Shown piece by piece: positions 36,236 to 44,524 of a stretch of DNA of 64,000 bases. The stretch comes from Lachnospiraceae bacterium (GTDB lineage: Bacteria; Bacillota; Clostridia; Lachnospirales; Lachnospiraceae): NCBI GenBank assembly GCA_021203305.1, contig JAJQBK010000026.1, positions 22,045 through 86,044 of the forward strand, in the 5' to 3' direction. A program made the translations under genes and the position numbers. The notes beneath the pieces are model-generated. The model searched no databases. It saw only the letters and a list, made by a program, of their open reading frames with translations, and had not been told where the DNA came from. Each line of letters begins with the position of its first letter. Position 1 is the first letter of the stretch.

Positions 36236-36589
36236 TATGAAAGCCCCCTTTCCCTGAGATCCGCAAGCTCTCTTTTCTCCTGCTCTATCTCTTTCACCGG
36301 TGTTTTCTGCGTCTTTTTCATAAAATGATGCAACAGAACATAGCCTCCGTCTACCCATGCCACGAAGAATATTCTGTCTCTTATCGGCCTGAGTTCCCAT
36401 ATGTCATCCCAGGTACTTCACATAGGGTTCCCCTGCCGCCACACCATAATTCTTCAGAACCTCAATATAATCCTGAGTTTTATTCAGCTTAATCCGACTG
36501 TCTTTGTCTTTCTTCTGAGCCAGCTGTAAAATGTACTCCAGTACCGGCTACTTTCCTTTTTTATCCCTGTAAAAATAAATTTCGTGCAA
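36235..36589 (-). pseudogene. HigB/Gp49-family RelE-like toxin, inactivated
   Basis: Reading from a TTG at 36589 (GGAGG six bases upstream), the sequence encodes LHEIYFYRDKKGK, then TAG, then PVLEYILQLAQKKDKDS...[19 protein letters not shown], then a one-base frameshift near 36402. It resumes as [37 protein letters not shown] and ends GLS at the antitoxin start. The [15 protein letters not shown] and [13 protein letters not shown] motifs are diagnostic for phage-derived Gp49/HigB toxins. One nonsense codon plus one frameshift make it a pseudogene. The intact antitoxin follows. Confidence 0.82.
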
Positions 36590-36752
36590 ATGATGCCTCC
36601 CTTCTCCTTATCAGGCTATTGAGTAAGGTAAACAAAAGCTCCCGTTTCACAAAGCTTTTATTTTCATCATTTGCACGTAATCTATTATATGTATATCAAA
36701 TTTGCGTGTCAAGTACTTTTAAGTTATTGTGCTTTTCCATTTCGAGTCCGCT

Positions 36753-37292
36753 CTACAGCGACCCCTTGCGGCTGACACTCAGCCACACGCTGTCCACGCC
36801 CAGCAGAATCAGGTAAAGCCCCAGAATTCCTCCCAGCGTGATGAAGGCGATCCTCGGCTCGAAGGGCAGAATGAAGCCCAGGCAGATGCCGATGATATTG
36901 ATAATCATCGTGAAATAAAAATGAAAGTCCCCAAAGTTAAAGCGGATATAGTTAAGCCACGTCAGGCGGGAGACACAGTGCGCGATAATCCAGAGTGGGA
37001 ACAGGATGAGCAATACCGCCTTGCCCGCGTCCGGATGGAGCAGCAGCATACAGCCGGTCATCACACTCAAAATGCCTGTAATCAGGGAGAGCACCGGCCC
37101 GAAGCCGAAGAACACCTCCTGCCTCGCGTAAGCCACGATATCCAGAACACCCAGGCAGACAGCCAGTATCCCGTAAATGACAATCGCGCCCGTGAAAACA
37201 AGGTTGGGGCGAACGAGCGTCAGCACCCCCAGCGCGATCAGAACAATCCCCTCCGCAAACCGGACACGCCCGTAACCAGAATGATTTCTCAT
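36753..37292 (-). CDS. DUF308 (HdeD-like) membrane protein
   Basis: A 179-residue protein with six hydrophobic segments in three hairpins, the DUF308/HdeD pattern of tandem repeated two-helix units (FAEGIVLIALGVLTLVRP, TGAIVIYGILAVCLGVLDIV and so on). HdeD-like proteins are linked to acid and envelope stress in other bacteria, but the function here is unknown. It overlaps the 3' end of ftsH by four bases and is read after it, so it shares the CIRCE-controlled transcript. A fragment of a second DUF308 gene lies at 33.8 kb. Confidence 0.85.
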   Translation of the reverse strand: MRNHSGYGRVRFAEGIVLIALGVLTLVRPNLVFTGAIVIYGILAVCLGVLDIVAYARQEVFFGFGPVLSLITGILSVMTGCMLLLHPDAGKAVLLILFPLWIIAHCVSRLTWLNYIRFNFGDFHFYFTMIINIIGICLGFILPFEPRIAFITLGGILGLYLILLGVDSVWLSVSRKGSL

Positions 37293-39199
37293 ACTTCCTG
37301 CCCTCCTGTCCCCATATTTTCAAGCGTCGGCTGCCCGTAATCATCCTGCGTGCGGGTATCCGTGATCGCGATCGGCCTCTGCAAAATCTCCATAAACTCC
37401 TCGCCCGTGATCGTTTCCCTTTCATAGAGATACATGGCGATCTCGTCCAGCTTCTGGCGGCTTTTCTGCAGGATTTCCAGCGCCTTCGCGTGCTGTATCT
37501 TCACGACCTCCACGACCTTTTGATCGATCTCCCGCTGCGTCTCGGCGGAGCAGGCTAAGGAAGCGTCGCCGCCCAGGTACTGGTTGGTCACAGTCTCCAT
37601 GGCCACCATATCAAATTCATCGCTCATTCCGTACTGCGTAATCATGGCTCTCGCCAGCTTCGTGGCCTGCTCGATATCATTGGAGGCGCCAGTCGTAATT
37701 TCCCCGAAAACGATCTCCTCCGCGGCACGGCCACCGGTATAAATCGCGATCTTATCCTCAATCTCGCCCTTCGTCATCAGGTATTTGTCCGCGGTCTCCA
37801 CCTGCAGAGTATAGCCAAGCGCACCGGAGGTGCGGGGAATAATCGTAATCTTCTGCACCGGTGCGGTGTGGCTTAAGGACGCTGTCACCAGCGCGTGCCC
37901 CACCTCATGGTATGCGACTACCTGCTTTTCATGATCGGAAATCACCGCGTTTTTCTTCTGGTAGCCCGCGATGACCACTTCCACGCTCTCCTCTAAATCG
38001 GCCTGTGTCACGTACGTCCGGTTATCGCGGACCGTTCTGAGCGCCGCCTCATTGACAATATTGGCAAGCTCAGCGCCGGAAGCGCCGGCCGCCATCCGGG
38101 CGATGGTGTGGAAATCCACATCCTCACCAAGCTTGATTTTTTTGGAATGCACCTTTAATATCTCCTCGCGGCCCCTTAAATCAGGCAGCTCCACCGGAAC
38201 GCGCCGGTCGAACCGTCCCGGCCTGGTCAGCGCCGGGTCCAGCGATTCGGGGCGGTTTGTGGCCGCCAGAATGATGACGCCGTTATTGCCCTCGAAGCCG
38301 TCCATCTCCGTCAGCAGCTGGTTTAAGGTCTGTTCTCTTTCGTCGTTCCCGCCGATCACGCCGCCGTCGCGCTTTTTGCCGATGGCGTCGATCTCATCGA
38401 TGAAAACGATACAGGGAGCCTTCTCCTTGGCCTGCTTAAAGAGGTCACGAACCTTGGAGGCGCCCATGCCGACGAACATTTCCACAAACTCGGAGCCGGA
38501 CATGGAGAAGAACGGGACGTTCGCCTCCCCGGCCACGGCTTTGGCCAGCATCGTCTTGCCGGTGCCCGGAGGACCGACCAGCAGCACACCCTTGGGCATG
38601 GACGCTCCGACGTCCGTATATTTCTGCGGATTGTGCAGGTAATCCACGATCTCGGCCAGGCTCTCCTTGGCCTCCTCCTCTCCGGCGACGTCCGAGAAAT
38701 GAATACCCTCAGAGTCCGGCACATAGACCTTTGCGCTGCTTTTTTCCATGCCGAAGGACATGGCGTTTTTGCCGCCGATGGAATTCATCATTTTCCTGCT
38801 CATGTACTGGCCCAGAGCGATAAAAATCGCAATCGGCAGCACAAAGGAGATCAGGAAGCTGATGATCGGGGATGTCGTCGAGGTCGCCACCTTCGAAAAG
38901 GTCGCGCCGGACGCATACAGGCGCTCCACCAGATTCGGATCCTCCATGGCGATCGTCACATAAATATTCTCGCCGGACGCGTCAGTGAAATAAATTTCCT
39001 CATCGTCGATCTCCACCTCGCCAATGTCCTGCTCCTCGATCATCGACATAAAGGTGCCATAGTCCACCTCCGTCACGGTCGTCGCGGAATCCGAAATGAG
39101 CGGCGAAATGATCAGGTCAAAGACCAGCATAATGAGAAGCACGATCACATAATAATAGATCAATGGTTTTCTTGGATTTTTGACTTCCTTCATAAGCAT
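37289..39199 (-). CDS. ftsH: ATP-dependent zinc metalloprotease FtsH
   Basis: A 636-residue membrane-bound AAA protease that removes misfolded membrane proteins and short-lived regulators. It has a first membrane helix at residues ~12-34, an extracytoplasmic domain, and a second helix at ~108-130. The AAA module follows, with Walker A GPPGTGKT (~207-216), pore loop [15 protein letters not shown], Walker [13 protein letters not shown] and the second region of homology ([18 protein letters not shown]). The zinc site is HEVGH near residue 430. It is complete. Start ATG at 39199 has GAAAGCGAG upstream; a second ATG two codons later is possible. A CIRCE operator 123 bases upstream implies HrcA repression and heat induction. 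Confidence 0.97.
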   Translation of the reverse strand: MLMKEVKNPRKPLIYYYVIVLLIMLVFDLIISPLISDSATTVTEVDYGTFMSMIEEQDIGEVEIDDEEIYFTDASGENIYVTIAMEDPNLVERLYASGATFSKVATSTTSPIISFLISFVLPIAIFIALGQYMSRKMMNSIGGKNAMSFGMEKSSAKVYVPDSEGIHFSDVAGEEEAKESLAEIVDYLHNPQKYTDVGASMPKGVLLVGPPGTGKTMLAKAVAGEANVPFFSMSGSEFVEMFVGMGASKVRDLFKQAKEKAPCIVFIDEIDAIGKKRDGGVIGGNDEREQTLNQLLTEMDGFEGNNGVIILAATNRPESLDPALTRPGRFDRRVPVELPDLRGREEILKVHSKKIKLGEDVDFHTIARMAAGASGAELANIVNEAALRTVRDNRTYVTQADLEESVEVVIAGYQKKNAVISDHEKQVVAYHEVGHALVTASLSHTAPVQKITIIPRTSGALGYTLQVETADKYLMTKGEIEDKIAIYTGGRAAEEIVFGEITTGASNDIEQATKLARAMITQYGMSDEFDMVAMETVTNQYLGGDASLACSAETQREIDQKVVEVVKIQHAKALEILQKSRQKLDEIAMYLYERETITGEEFMEILQRPIAITDTRTQDDYGQPTLENMGTGGQEV

Positions 39200-39321
39200 A
39201 CTCGCTTTCTTTTGCGGGCGCGCAGGCCCTCCTGATCCGGAAAATCCGATTCTCTCCCTCCGGGTCCGTGCGCTGTTTTACAGTTTCCATTCTTTTTTCA
39301 TGGAAGAAATTAACACGAAAA

Positions 39322-39348
39322 TTAGCACTCGTCAAGTTCGAGTGCTAA
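39322..39348. promoter_or_regulatory. CIRCE element (HrcA operator) upstream of ftsH
   Basis: TTAGCACTC (39322-39330), nine-base spacer, GAGTGCTAA (39340-39348): a perfect match to the CIRCE consensus TTAGCACTC-N9-GAGTGCTAA. It lies between the hypothetical membrane gene stop (39439) and the ftsH start (39199). CIRCE works as DNA operator and as 5'-UTR hairpin. The only downstream genes on this strand are ftsH and DUF308. Confidence 0.95.
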
Positions 39349-39438
39349 TTGTTTATGTTTTTCATGAATTTTTAATATGAAAATGTTGTTGGGGGCAAAA
39401 GCCATCGGCAACGGCGCAACCAATATCCGCCCTGCGCG

Positions 39439-40089
39439 CTACACCATCTCCCGCAGCAGCGCCTCCAGCTCGTCCTCCTCCTGTTGCGTAAGCCACGCCC
39501 TCTGCGAACCCTTCTTTTTCCCCTCGTGACGTTTCGGCTGCGGGACATCCTCCACCCGGCTCATCGCCTCATTCAGTTTCAGGCGCGGCACCAGATGATT
39601 CTCAAAATACTCCACCAGCCTCAGCTGAAGCGCTGACTGTTTCCCCTCCACATCGCAGAGATTCTTTAACAAAAAAAACAGATACAGTTCCAGGGCGCAC
39701 ATTCCATAATAAGGCAGCACCTGCGCGAAGGTACCAGCCACCGCCAATATCCGAAACACCTCCGCTCCAACACAGAGAACGCTCAGAAATAAAAACTGAA
39801 CGCTCCATTTTCCAAAGGATCTGTGGCTGATCCCCAGGATTTTGTCCTTTTCCAGGCAGTTTTCCACAAAAACAGGAATATTTGCCACTCCTTCGTTCAT
39901 ATGGTAGCACTGGACGAATTTGGCGTGAATGGCTTTCAGGCTTTTGTGGGAAACAGTGGACATATTTTCTGCTGCCTTTAAAAGCCCCCGGCAATGCGCC
40001 CACTGTACAAGAAGCGTCAGCAGCGACAGTATGAAAAATACTGCGATAAGTATGAAACTGTAATTATGTTTCAGGAAAATTTCAAGCAT
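39439..40089 (-). CDS. Uncharacterised membrane protein with basic cytoplasmic tail
   Basis: A 216-residue protein that I do not recognise. It has three hydrophobic segments: near the N-terminus (FILIAVFFILSLLTLLV, ~12-30), ~95-115 (SVQFLFLSVLCVGAEVF) and ~120-142 (QVLPYYGMCALELYLFFLL). Between the first two lies a soluble stretch with CYHMNEGVANIPVFVENCL. The tail (~160-216) is charged, with KRHEGKKKGSQR and ends EEDELEALLREMV. The ATG at 40089 was preferred over the GTG at 40098 because GAGGGTG lies ten bases upstream. It is followed by the CIRCE-ftsH operon but has no evident link to it. Gut Clostridia carry similar small proteins of unknown role. Confidence 0.7.
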   Translation of the reverse strand: MLEIFLKHNYSFILIAVFFILSLLTLLVQWAHCRGLLKAAENMSTVSHKSLKAIHAKFVQCYHMNEGVANIPVFVENCLEKDKILGISHRSFGKWSVQFLFLSVLCVGAEVFRILAVAGTFAQVLPYYGMCALELYLFFLLKNLCDVEGKQSALQLRLVEYFENHLVPRLKLNEAMSRVEDVPQPKRHEGKKKGSQRAWLTQQEEDELEALLREMV

Positions 40090-40299
40090 AGTGCACACCC
40101 TCTTTCTATAACCGTTTTATTCATTATAGGAAGTTTCTCCCCGACTGTCAGCCAAAAGGCATCGACAAATTCTGATTTCCTGCAATACCGGGCGGGAAAA
40201 TACCATAATCACAAAACCACGTTGACTTTCCCACTGATTCGGTTTACATTATTAGCAGTAAACTAGATGAACTACACTCAGAAAAGGAAGGGATTTATC

Positions 40300-40554
40300 A
40301 TGACATACTCTTATAAGACAAAGGGCACCTGCTCCAAACAGATCGACATTGATCTGGAGGACGGCATCATCAAAAAAGTCGCCTTTACCGGCGGCTGCAA
40401 CGGCAATACCAAGGGCATCAGCTCCTTGGTAGTGGGTATGAAGGCGGAAGATGTGATCGCCCGCACCCGCGGCATCACCTGCGGTCCCAGACCCACCTCC
40501 TGCCCGGACCAGCTTTCACACGCCCTGGAGGAGGCTCTGGCAGCGGCGCAATGA
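40300..40554 (+). CDS. TSCPD-domain protein (TIGR03905-like)
   Basis: An 84-residue protein consisting of one TSCPD domain: YKTKGTCSKQIDIDLEDGIIKKVAFTGGCNGNTKGISSLVVGM, then CGPRPTSCPDQLSHALEEAL. The cysteines of GTCS, GGCNGN, ITCG and TSCPD are those conserved in the family, which is related to the C-terminal zinc region of B12-dependent ribonucleotide reductase. Its function is not known, though metal binding is likely. The ATG at 40300 follows AAGGAAGGG; the frame opens 33 bases earlier without a site. murG lies 92 bases downstream on the same strand. Confidence 0.88.
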   Translation: MTYSYKTKGTCSKQIDIDLEDGIIKKVAFTGGCNGNTKGISSLVVGMKAEDVIARTRGITCGPRPTSCPDQLSHALEEALAAAQ

Positions 40555-40570
40555 TTCTCGGTGCCGCCAT

Positions 40571-40612
40571 TTTGCTGAATGCGCAGCAAATAACCGGGAT
40601 ATGAATTCCCGG
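40571..40612 (+). other. Two tandem hairpins in the murG leader
   Basis: TTTGCTG (40571-40577)/CAGCAAA (40584-40590) and CCGGGA (40594-40599)/TCCCGG (40607-40612) lie back to back between the TSCPD gene and murG. Neither has a U tract. They may modulate the intercistronic RNA; function unknown. Confidence 0.45.
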
Positions 40613-40646
40613 CCATCTGCGCAATAATCTCAGAGGTAACCTTTTT

Positions 40647-41705
40647 ATGAAAAAAATCGTACTCACCGGCGGCGGAAGCGCCGGCCACGTGACGCCGAAC
40701 ATCGCCCTGCTCCCCCATCTGGAGGCCGCCGGATATGAGGTTTTCTACCTCGGCTCCTATGATGGCATCGAAAAGAAGCTGATCGGCGATTTTAACGTGC
40801 CCTATTACGGCATTTCCACCGGAAAGCTGCGCCGTTATTTTTCCTGGAAAAACTTCTCCGACCCCTTCCGGGTCATCAAAGGCTTTTCCGAGGCCAAAAA
40901 ATATTTAAAGGAAATCCGCCCGGATGTTGTGTTCTCCAAGGGCGGTTTTGTCAGCGTTCCCGTGGTGCGGGCCGCGGCAAGCCTGCATATTCCCTGCATC
41001 ATTCACGAATGCGATATGACCCCCGGCCTTGCCAATAAGCTGTGCATACCCGTGGCAAAAAAGGTCTGCTGCAATTTCCCCGAGACCATATCCATGCTTC
41101 CCGCCGATAAGGCCGTGCTGACCGGCACCCCCATCCGGGAGGAGCTAACACAGGGCTCCCGGGCCGCGGGACTAAGGCTCTGTGGTTTCACAGCCGAAAA
41201 GCCGGTAATCATGGTCATCGGCGGCTCCCTGGGCGCTGTCCATGTAAATGAAATGGTGCGGGCCGCCCTGCCTGGGCTCCTTTCGGATTTTCAGGTGGTT
41301 CACCTGTGCGGAAAAGGAAAACTGGATGAAACCATGCAGAACACTGCCAGATACATCCAGTTTGAATATGTGAAAGACGATTTAAAGCACCTGTTTGCCG
41401 CCGCTGATGTGGTCATCAGCCGGGCCGGCGCCAACGCTGTCTGCGAGCTGCTGGCTCTGAAAAAGCCCAATCTGCTGATCCCGCTTCCCTCCAGTGCTTC
41501 CCGGGGGGACCAGCTCCTGAATGCCAGATCCTTCGAGGCTCAGGGCTACAGTGTTGTCAGGGAAGAGTCAGAGCTGACTCCCGAAGTCCTGACAGATGTG
41601 GTGAAAAAGCTATATCATGACCGGAATTTCTACATTGCCGCCATGGAAAAGAGCTCCCAGACGGAAGCTGTTTCCTCTATCATGGAGCTGATTACCGCTA
41701 TCTGA
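40647..41705 (+). CDS. murG: UDP-N-acetylglucosamine transferase MurG
   Basis: Adds GlcNAc to lipid I to make lipid II, the last cytoplasmic step of peptidoglycan precursor synthesis, at the inner membrane face. The 352-residue GT-B protein has the N-terminal glycine loop LTGGGSAGHVTPN at residues 5-17. It also has VVFSKGGFVSVPVVRAA, the lipid-binding IHECDMTPGLANKL, GGSLGAVHVNEMV, and the UDP-binding ISRAGANAVCELLALKKPNLLIPLP motif. It is complete and stands outside the usual division and cell-wall cluster, next to the TSCPD gene, as in many Lachnospiraceae. ATG 40647 follows AGAGGTAA. A strong terminator follows. Confidence 0.96.
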   Translation: MKKIVLTGGGSAGHVTPNIALLPHLEAAGYEVFYLGSYDGIEKKLIGDFNVPYYGISTGKLRRYFSWKNFSDPFRVIKGFSEAKKYLKEIRPDVVFSKGGFVSVPVVRAAASLHIPCIIHECDMTPGLANKLCIPVAKKVCCNFPETISMLPADKAVLTGTPIREELTQGSRAAGLRLCGFTAEKPVIMVIGGSLGAVHVNEMVRAALPGLLSDFQVVHLCGKGKLDETMQNTARYIQFEYVKDDLKHLFAAADVVISRAGANAVCELLALKKPNLLIPLPSSASRGDQLLNARSFEAQGYSVVREESELTPEVLTDVVKKLYHDRNFYIAAMEKSSQTEAVSSIMELITAI

Positions 41706-41764
41706 CCATTTTTCATTTGAATCTACGGAACCTGCCGCCATGTGAAATGACATAATTCCCCGCG

Positions 41765-41794
41765 AAAAGAGGGCAATACGGACTGCCCTCTTTT
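41765..41794. terminator. Bidirectional terminator between murG and XRE gene
   Basis: AAAAGAGGGCA (41765-41775) pairs with TGCCCTCTTTT (41784-41794), an 11-base stem with T/A ends that can end murG and the convergent XRE gene. The distal arm touches the XRE stop codon. Confidence 0.85.
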
Positions 41795-42066
41795 CAGCCC
41801 TCCCCCTCCAGTTCATCCCCCTTTTCGTCCTCCTCGAGCTCTAGCTCATTAAATTCCTCCCCCGCAAAGAAAACCTGCGCATTGATCCCCAGGCCCCCGC
41901 ACAGTCTCACCAGGGTGTTGATCCCCGGATTCCTGCTCTTTCCATTTATGATGCTTTTAATGGTAGAGACATGGACGCCTGAACCATATGACAGCTGATA
42001 TGGACTGCAACCCTTCTCATAACATAACCTTGTCAGCCTCTTGGCAACCGCTTCCTGTGACTTCAT
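41794..42066 (-). CDS. Small XRE-family HTH regulator
   Basis: A 90-residue protein with an HTH_3-type helix-turn-helix at residues ~8-62 (RLTRLCYEKGCSPYQLSYGSGVHVSTIKSIINGKSRNPGINTLVRLCGGLG). It has a short FFAGEEF link and a strongly acidic tail (ELELEEDEKGDELEGEG). ATG 42066 follows GGAGGGGG. It stands alone, with no toxin partner nearby, so it is more likely a small autonomous regulator than an antitoxin. Targets are unknown. Confidence 0.88.
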   Translation of the reverse strand: MKSQEAVAKRLTRLCYEKGCSPYQLSYGSGVHVSTIKSIINGKSRNPGINTLVRLCGGLGINAQVFFAGEEFNELELEEDEKGDELEGEG

Positions 42067-42606
42067 TTTACTTTACCCCCTCCCGCCGGTTTTCATATTT
42101 GCAAAAGTCCTCTCAGCCCCCGCACTGCCGGACATTTGCCTCTCCGGCTCCTCTCTTTAAGATATCATACTCCTTTTTGTTGAAACATGTAGACGATATA
42201 TCGTCCCAAATATACAATTTCTGGCAATAATTTTCTTTTTTCTTCAAAACAGAGTGCCGTATTCCTGACATTTTTTACGGCATATCCTGATCCGGGAGCA
42301 AGTGACATAAAGTTGTTTATTCAAGGAAATTCCTCTGGTGGCAGCTTCGTTCCGAAACTTCATCCTACATTGTATTTAAGTAGGCTGCCCTTCGCAGAAG
42401 TCACGCATCTACATGTATTCCAGTACATTATACTATTTAAAAACGTATATTAGTTGACCGTGTAGTGTCAAAGAAAGTTTTTTATGTGGTGTTCTGACCG
42501 CGATGTCCGTTTATTAAATATAAAAAACATGATTCCAAAAAAAGAGAGGCAGCTTCCCGTCTCTCTTTTTTAATAGCTCCTATAATTGTTCTCTTCTGTG
42601 CGCAAT
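42067..42606. other. 540-base intergenic region between XRE gene and rhaD
   Basis: AT-rich on the left, near the XRE promoter. It carries the rhaD terminator hairpin at 42537-42572. No coding fragment, tRNA or known riboswitch was recognised. It is unusually long for this genome and might hide a small RNA. Confidence 0.6.
42537..42572. terminator. Terminator downstream of rhaD
   Basis: AAAGAGAG (42541-42548) pairs with CTCTCTTT (42561-42568), flanked by further A and T residues on either side. On the minus strand it sits about 35 bases after the rhaD stop. Confidence 0.75.
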
Positions 42607-43434
42607 TTATTTCTCGTACAGGAACTTCTCCGGCAGCTCCACATGGAAGTCCTTGGCCAGCTCCCTGAATTCATCCGGCTGAATGGTGTTCAGCTTATTC
42701 GGCGTCATTGCCAGCACCTTGCAGAGAATCTCCGCGGACTTCTCCACGGTGTGCATCAGGCCGAAGGTCTCATCGAAGGTGGAGCCGGAGCAGAACGCGC
42801 CATGGTGCGCCCAGACCGCCACATTGTATTCCTGCATCTTTTTGGAGGTCTCAATACCGATCGCCTCTCCGCCGGGAACCATCCAGCCGATGACGCCTAC
42901 GCCCTCCGGGAATACCACCGGGCACTCAGTAGCCATCTCCCAGAGCTCTCTGGTGAAAACCTCATCCGTCAGCGGAAGCACGAAGGTCAGGGCTATTGTG
43001 TTGGTGGGATGAGCGTGATAAATAACGCGATGCAGACCGTTCGTCGTTGCCTTTTTCACTTCGTGATTCATCAAATGCGACGGCAGCTCGCTGGTAGGTC
43101 TGCCGCCCTCTACCAGGCCCCAGCGAATCCTGTAATTCTCGCCGGCCTCGTCCAGTTCGATGATGCAAAGGCAGGCCTCCGGGTCCACCGGAACATTGCG
43201 GAAGAACTTGCCGCTGCCGGTTACCAGAAAATACTCCCCGCCAAGCCCCGGCACATGAGCGCCAATAGGTGTCCATGGCGCATGATCGCTCAGACGCTCT
43301 TTTACGCTGTCAACCTCATGAGGCGTCATGCGGTAGGACAGGTTTCCGCCGTTTCTCTCGTGCCACCCCAGCCTGAAGCCGTCGTCCGCCATCTTGATAA
43401 AGCCCTGCATAAACTTTGTGTCCAATACCTTCAT
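42607..43434 (-). CDS. rhaD: L-rhamnulose-1-phosphate aldolase
   Basis: Splits L-rhamnulose-1-phosphate to dihydroxyacetone phosphate and L-lactaldehyde, the final step of rhamnose breakdown. The 275-residue class II aldolase has GWHERNGGNLSYR near the N-terminus, the LVTGSGKFFRN phosphate-binding loop, the zinc-binding YHAHPTN histidines, and WAHHGAFCSG with a third ligand histidine. Length is typical. ATG 43434 follows AAGGAGAAGGAG. The isomerase (rhaA) and kinase (rhaB) are not in the window, and rhaD is monocistronic. It pairs functionally with the GH78 rhamnosidase at 53.8-56.5 kb. Confidence 0.95.
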   Translation of the reverse strand: MKVLDTKFMQGFIKMADDGFRLGWHERNGGNLSYRMTPHEVDSVKERLSDHAPWTPIGAHVPGLGGEYFLVTGSGKFFRNVPVDPEACLCIIELDEAGENYRIRWGLVEGGRPTSELPSHLMNHEVKKATTNGLHRVIYHAHPTNTIALTFVLPLTDEVFTRELWEMATECPVVFPEGVGVIGWMVPGGEAIGIETSKKMQEYNVAVWAHHGAFCSGSTFDETFGLMHTVEKSAEILCKVLAMTPNKLNTIQPDEFRELAKDFHVELPEKFLYEK

Positions 43435-43724
43435 AAGAATTCTCCTTCTCCTTATAATTTCCCCTCACGGCATGGCTGCCCTGAGCGTGACCCACCTTCC
43501 AATATTCTGATATTATTCACCTGGTTATTTTCCGGATGAGCCATTCCCCGGGCCAACCGCCATGATGTGGGATTTTGTCTGAAATATTTGTTTTATGTTG
43601 CAATCAAATTATATTTCCTGTGGTTTCTGTTGGCAATATGTGGTTTTGCTGTTTTATGATGAAATTTCCCTTTGTTTTTGGGCATATTTTCAGAAAAGGA
43701 AAAATCTCACCCCAAACGCAGCCC

Positions 43725-44084
43725 TCAGTCAAACCACTCCGGCAAAGCTCCCATTCTTCGCTTTCCCTCCTGTCCGCCCTCCACGCCTTCTCTTTCCTCC
43801 GCGGACGGGGCGGATATTGTCCGCGCTACCGTTTTCTCCGGCTCCGCCGCTCTGCCTTCCGCTTCCTGAGCCGTCTTCCTTTCCGGATCAAAATAATCGT
43901 GAATCAGGTTCTTGATAAACTGATTGGCCGACTGCCCGCTCCCGTCCAGAAAGCTCCGCATTTTCTCATAATCCGCCATGTCCACCGGCGTATACTTTAC
44001 TGAGATCATTTTTGTCTTTTCATCGTACTTTTTCTGCGCCGCCTTCTGGGCGTCAGACAGCTTTGTGTTTTCTTTTTCCGCCAT
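43725..44084 (-). CDS. Small CopG/RHH-like protein of unknown function
   Basis: A 119-residue protein. Residues ~25-66 (KMISVKYTPVDMADYEKMRSFLDGSGQSANQFIKNLIHDYF) fit a ribbon-helix-helix pattern: a basic strand followed by two helices with SANQFIK. This type is common among small Clostridial proteins on mobile elements. The N-terminus is lysine-rich (KAAQKKYDEKTK) and the tail is acidic and low-complexity. No partner gene is adjacent. DNA binding is inference. The frame is supported by an ATG at 44084 with GGAG upstream and by normal codon use, but the annotation is less certain than for its neighbours. Confidence 0.7.
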   Translation of the reverse strand: MAEKENTKLSDAQKAAQKKYDEKTKMISVKYTPVDMADYEKMRSFLDGSGQSANQFIKNLIHDYFDPERKTAQEAEGRAAEPEKTVARTISAPSAEEREGVEGGQEGKRRMGALPEWFD

Positions 44085-44282
44085 ACTATACTCTTCTCCT
44101 GTCGTATTGCCTGTTTATCGCCGCGTTTCTTTCAAAAGAATACTCCCGGAAAGCCCGCAGTCTTATTTCCAGTTTTTTTCATTATAATAATACATCGCCC
44201 CAAAGTCAACAAAACAAAACCGGCTCCGGGCGACTTTTGCTTCTGTCTCCGGAGCCGGCAGCTACAAATTTTTACAACAATT

Positions 44283-44524
44283 TCTTTTACGTTACTATTC
44301 ACAGCCGCTTCCCCTCACATGCGCAAAAGCGTCCGCTACGCATCCGGCGCGGCAAAAAGCGCCGCTCATCTTTTTGCTTATGTGGGGCACCCGAAGGGCG
44401 TCTCGTAGAGGAGGTGACTGATTCTCAGTCAACTTGAGAGATATAAACAGCCTCTTACAAGCAAACTACGCTTGACGAGTCTGATTATATCTCTCAAGTC
44501 GGCTGTGAATAGTAACTCTTTTAC
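44283..44524. mobile_element. MITE-like structured insertion with 17-bp terminal inverted repeats and 8-bp target duplication
   Basis: GTTACTATTCACAGCCG (44291-44307) and its exact complement (44500-44516) bound a 226-base element. TCTTTTAC occurs immediately outside each end (44283-44290 and 44517-44524), as a target-site duplication would. Inside, ACTTGAGAGATATAA (44432-44446) pairs with TTATATCTCTCAAGT (44485-44499), directly adjoining the right terminal repeat. Further stems are CCCCTCACAT with ATGTGGGG (44311-44320/44380-44387), GGCGC/GCGCC (44346-44350/44359-44363) and TGACTGA-TTC-TCAGTCA. There is no open frame. The right target copy spans the stop codon of the DUF4340 gene. This is a non-autonomous element or mobile structured RNA. 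Confidence 0.75.

Noticed and set aside
35108..36328. 406-codon plus-strand frame spanning esterase and antitoxin
   Set aside because: Crosses two real minus-strand genes and a terminator, with histidine/proline/arginine-rich content typical of antisense frames.
42586..43539. 317-codon plus-strand frame
   Set aside because: Antisense to rhaD.
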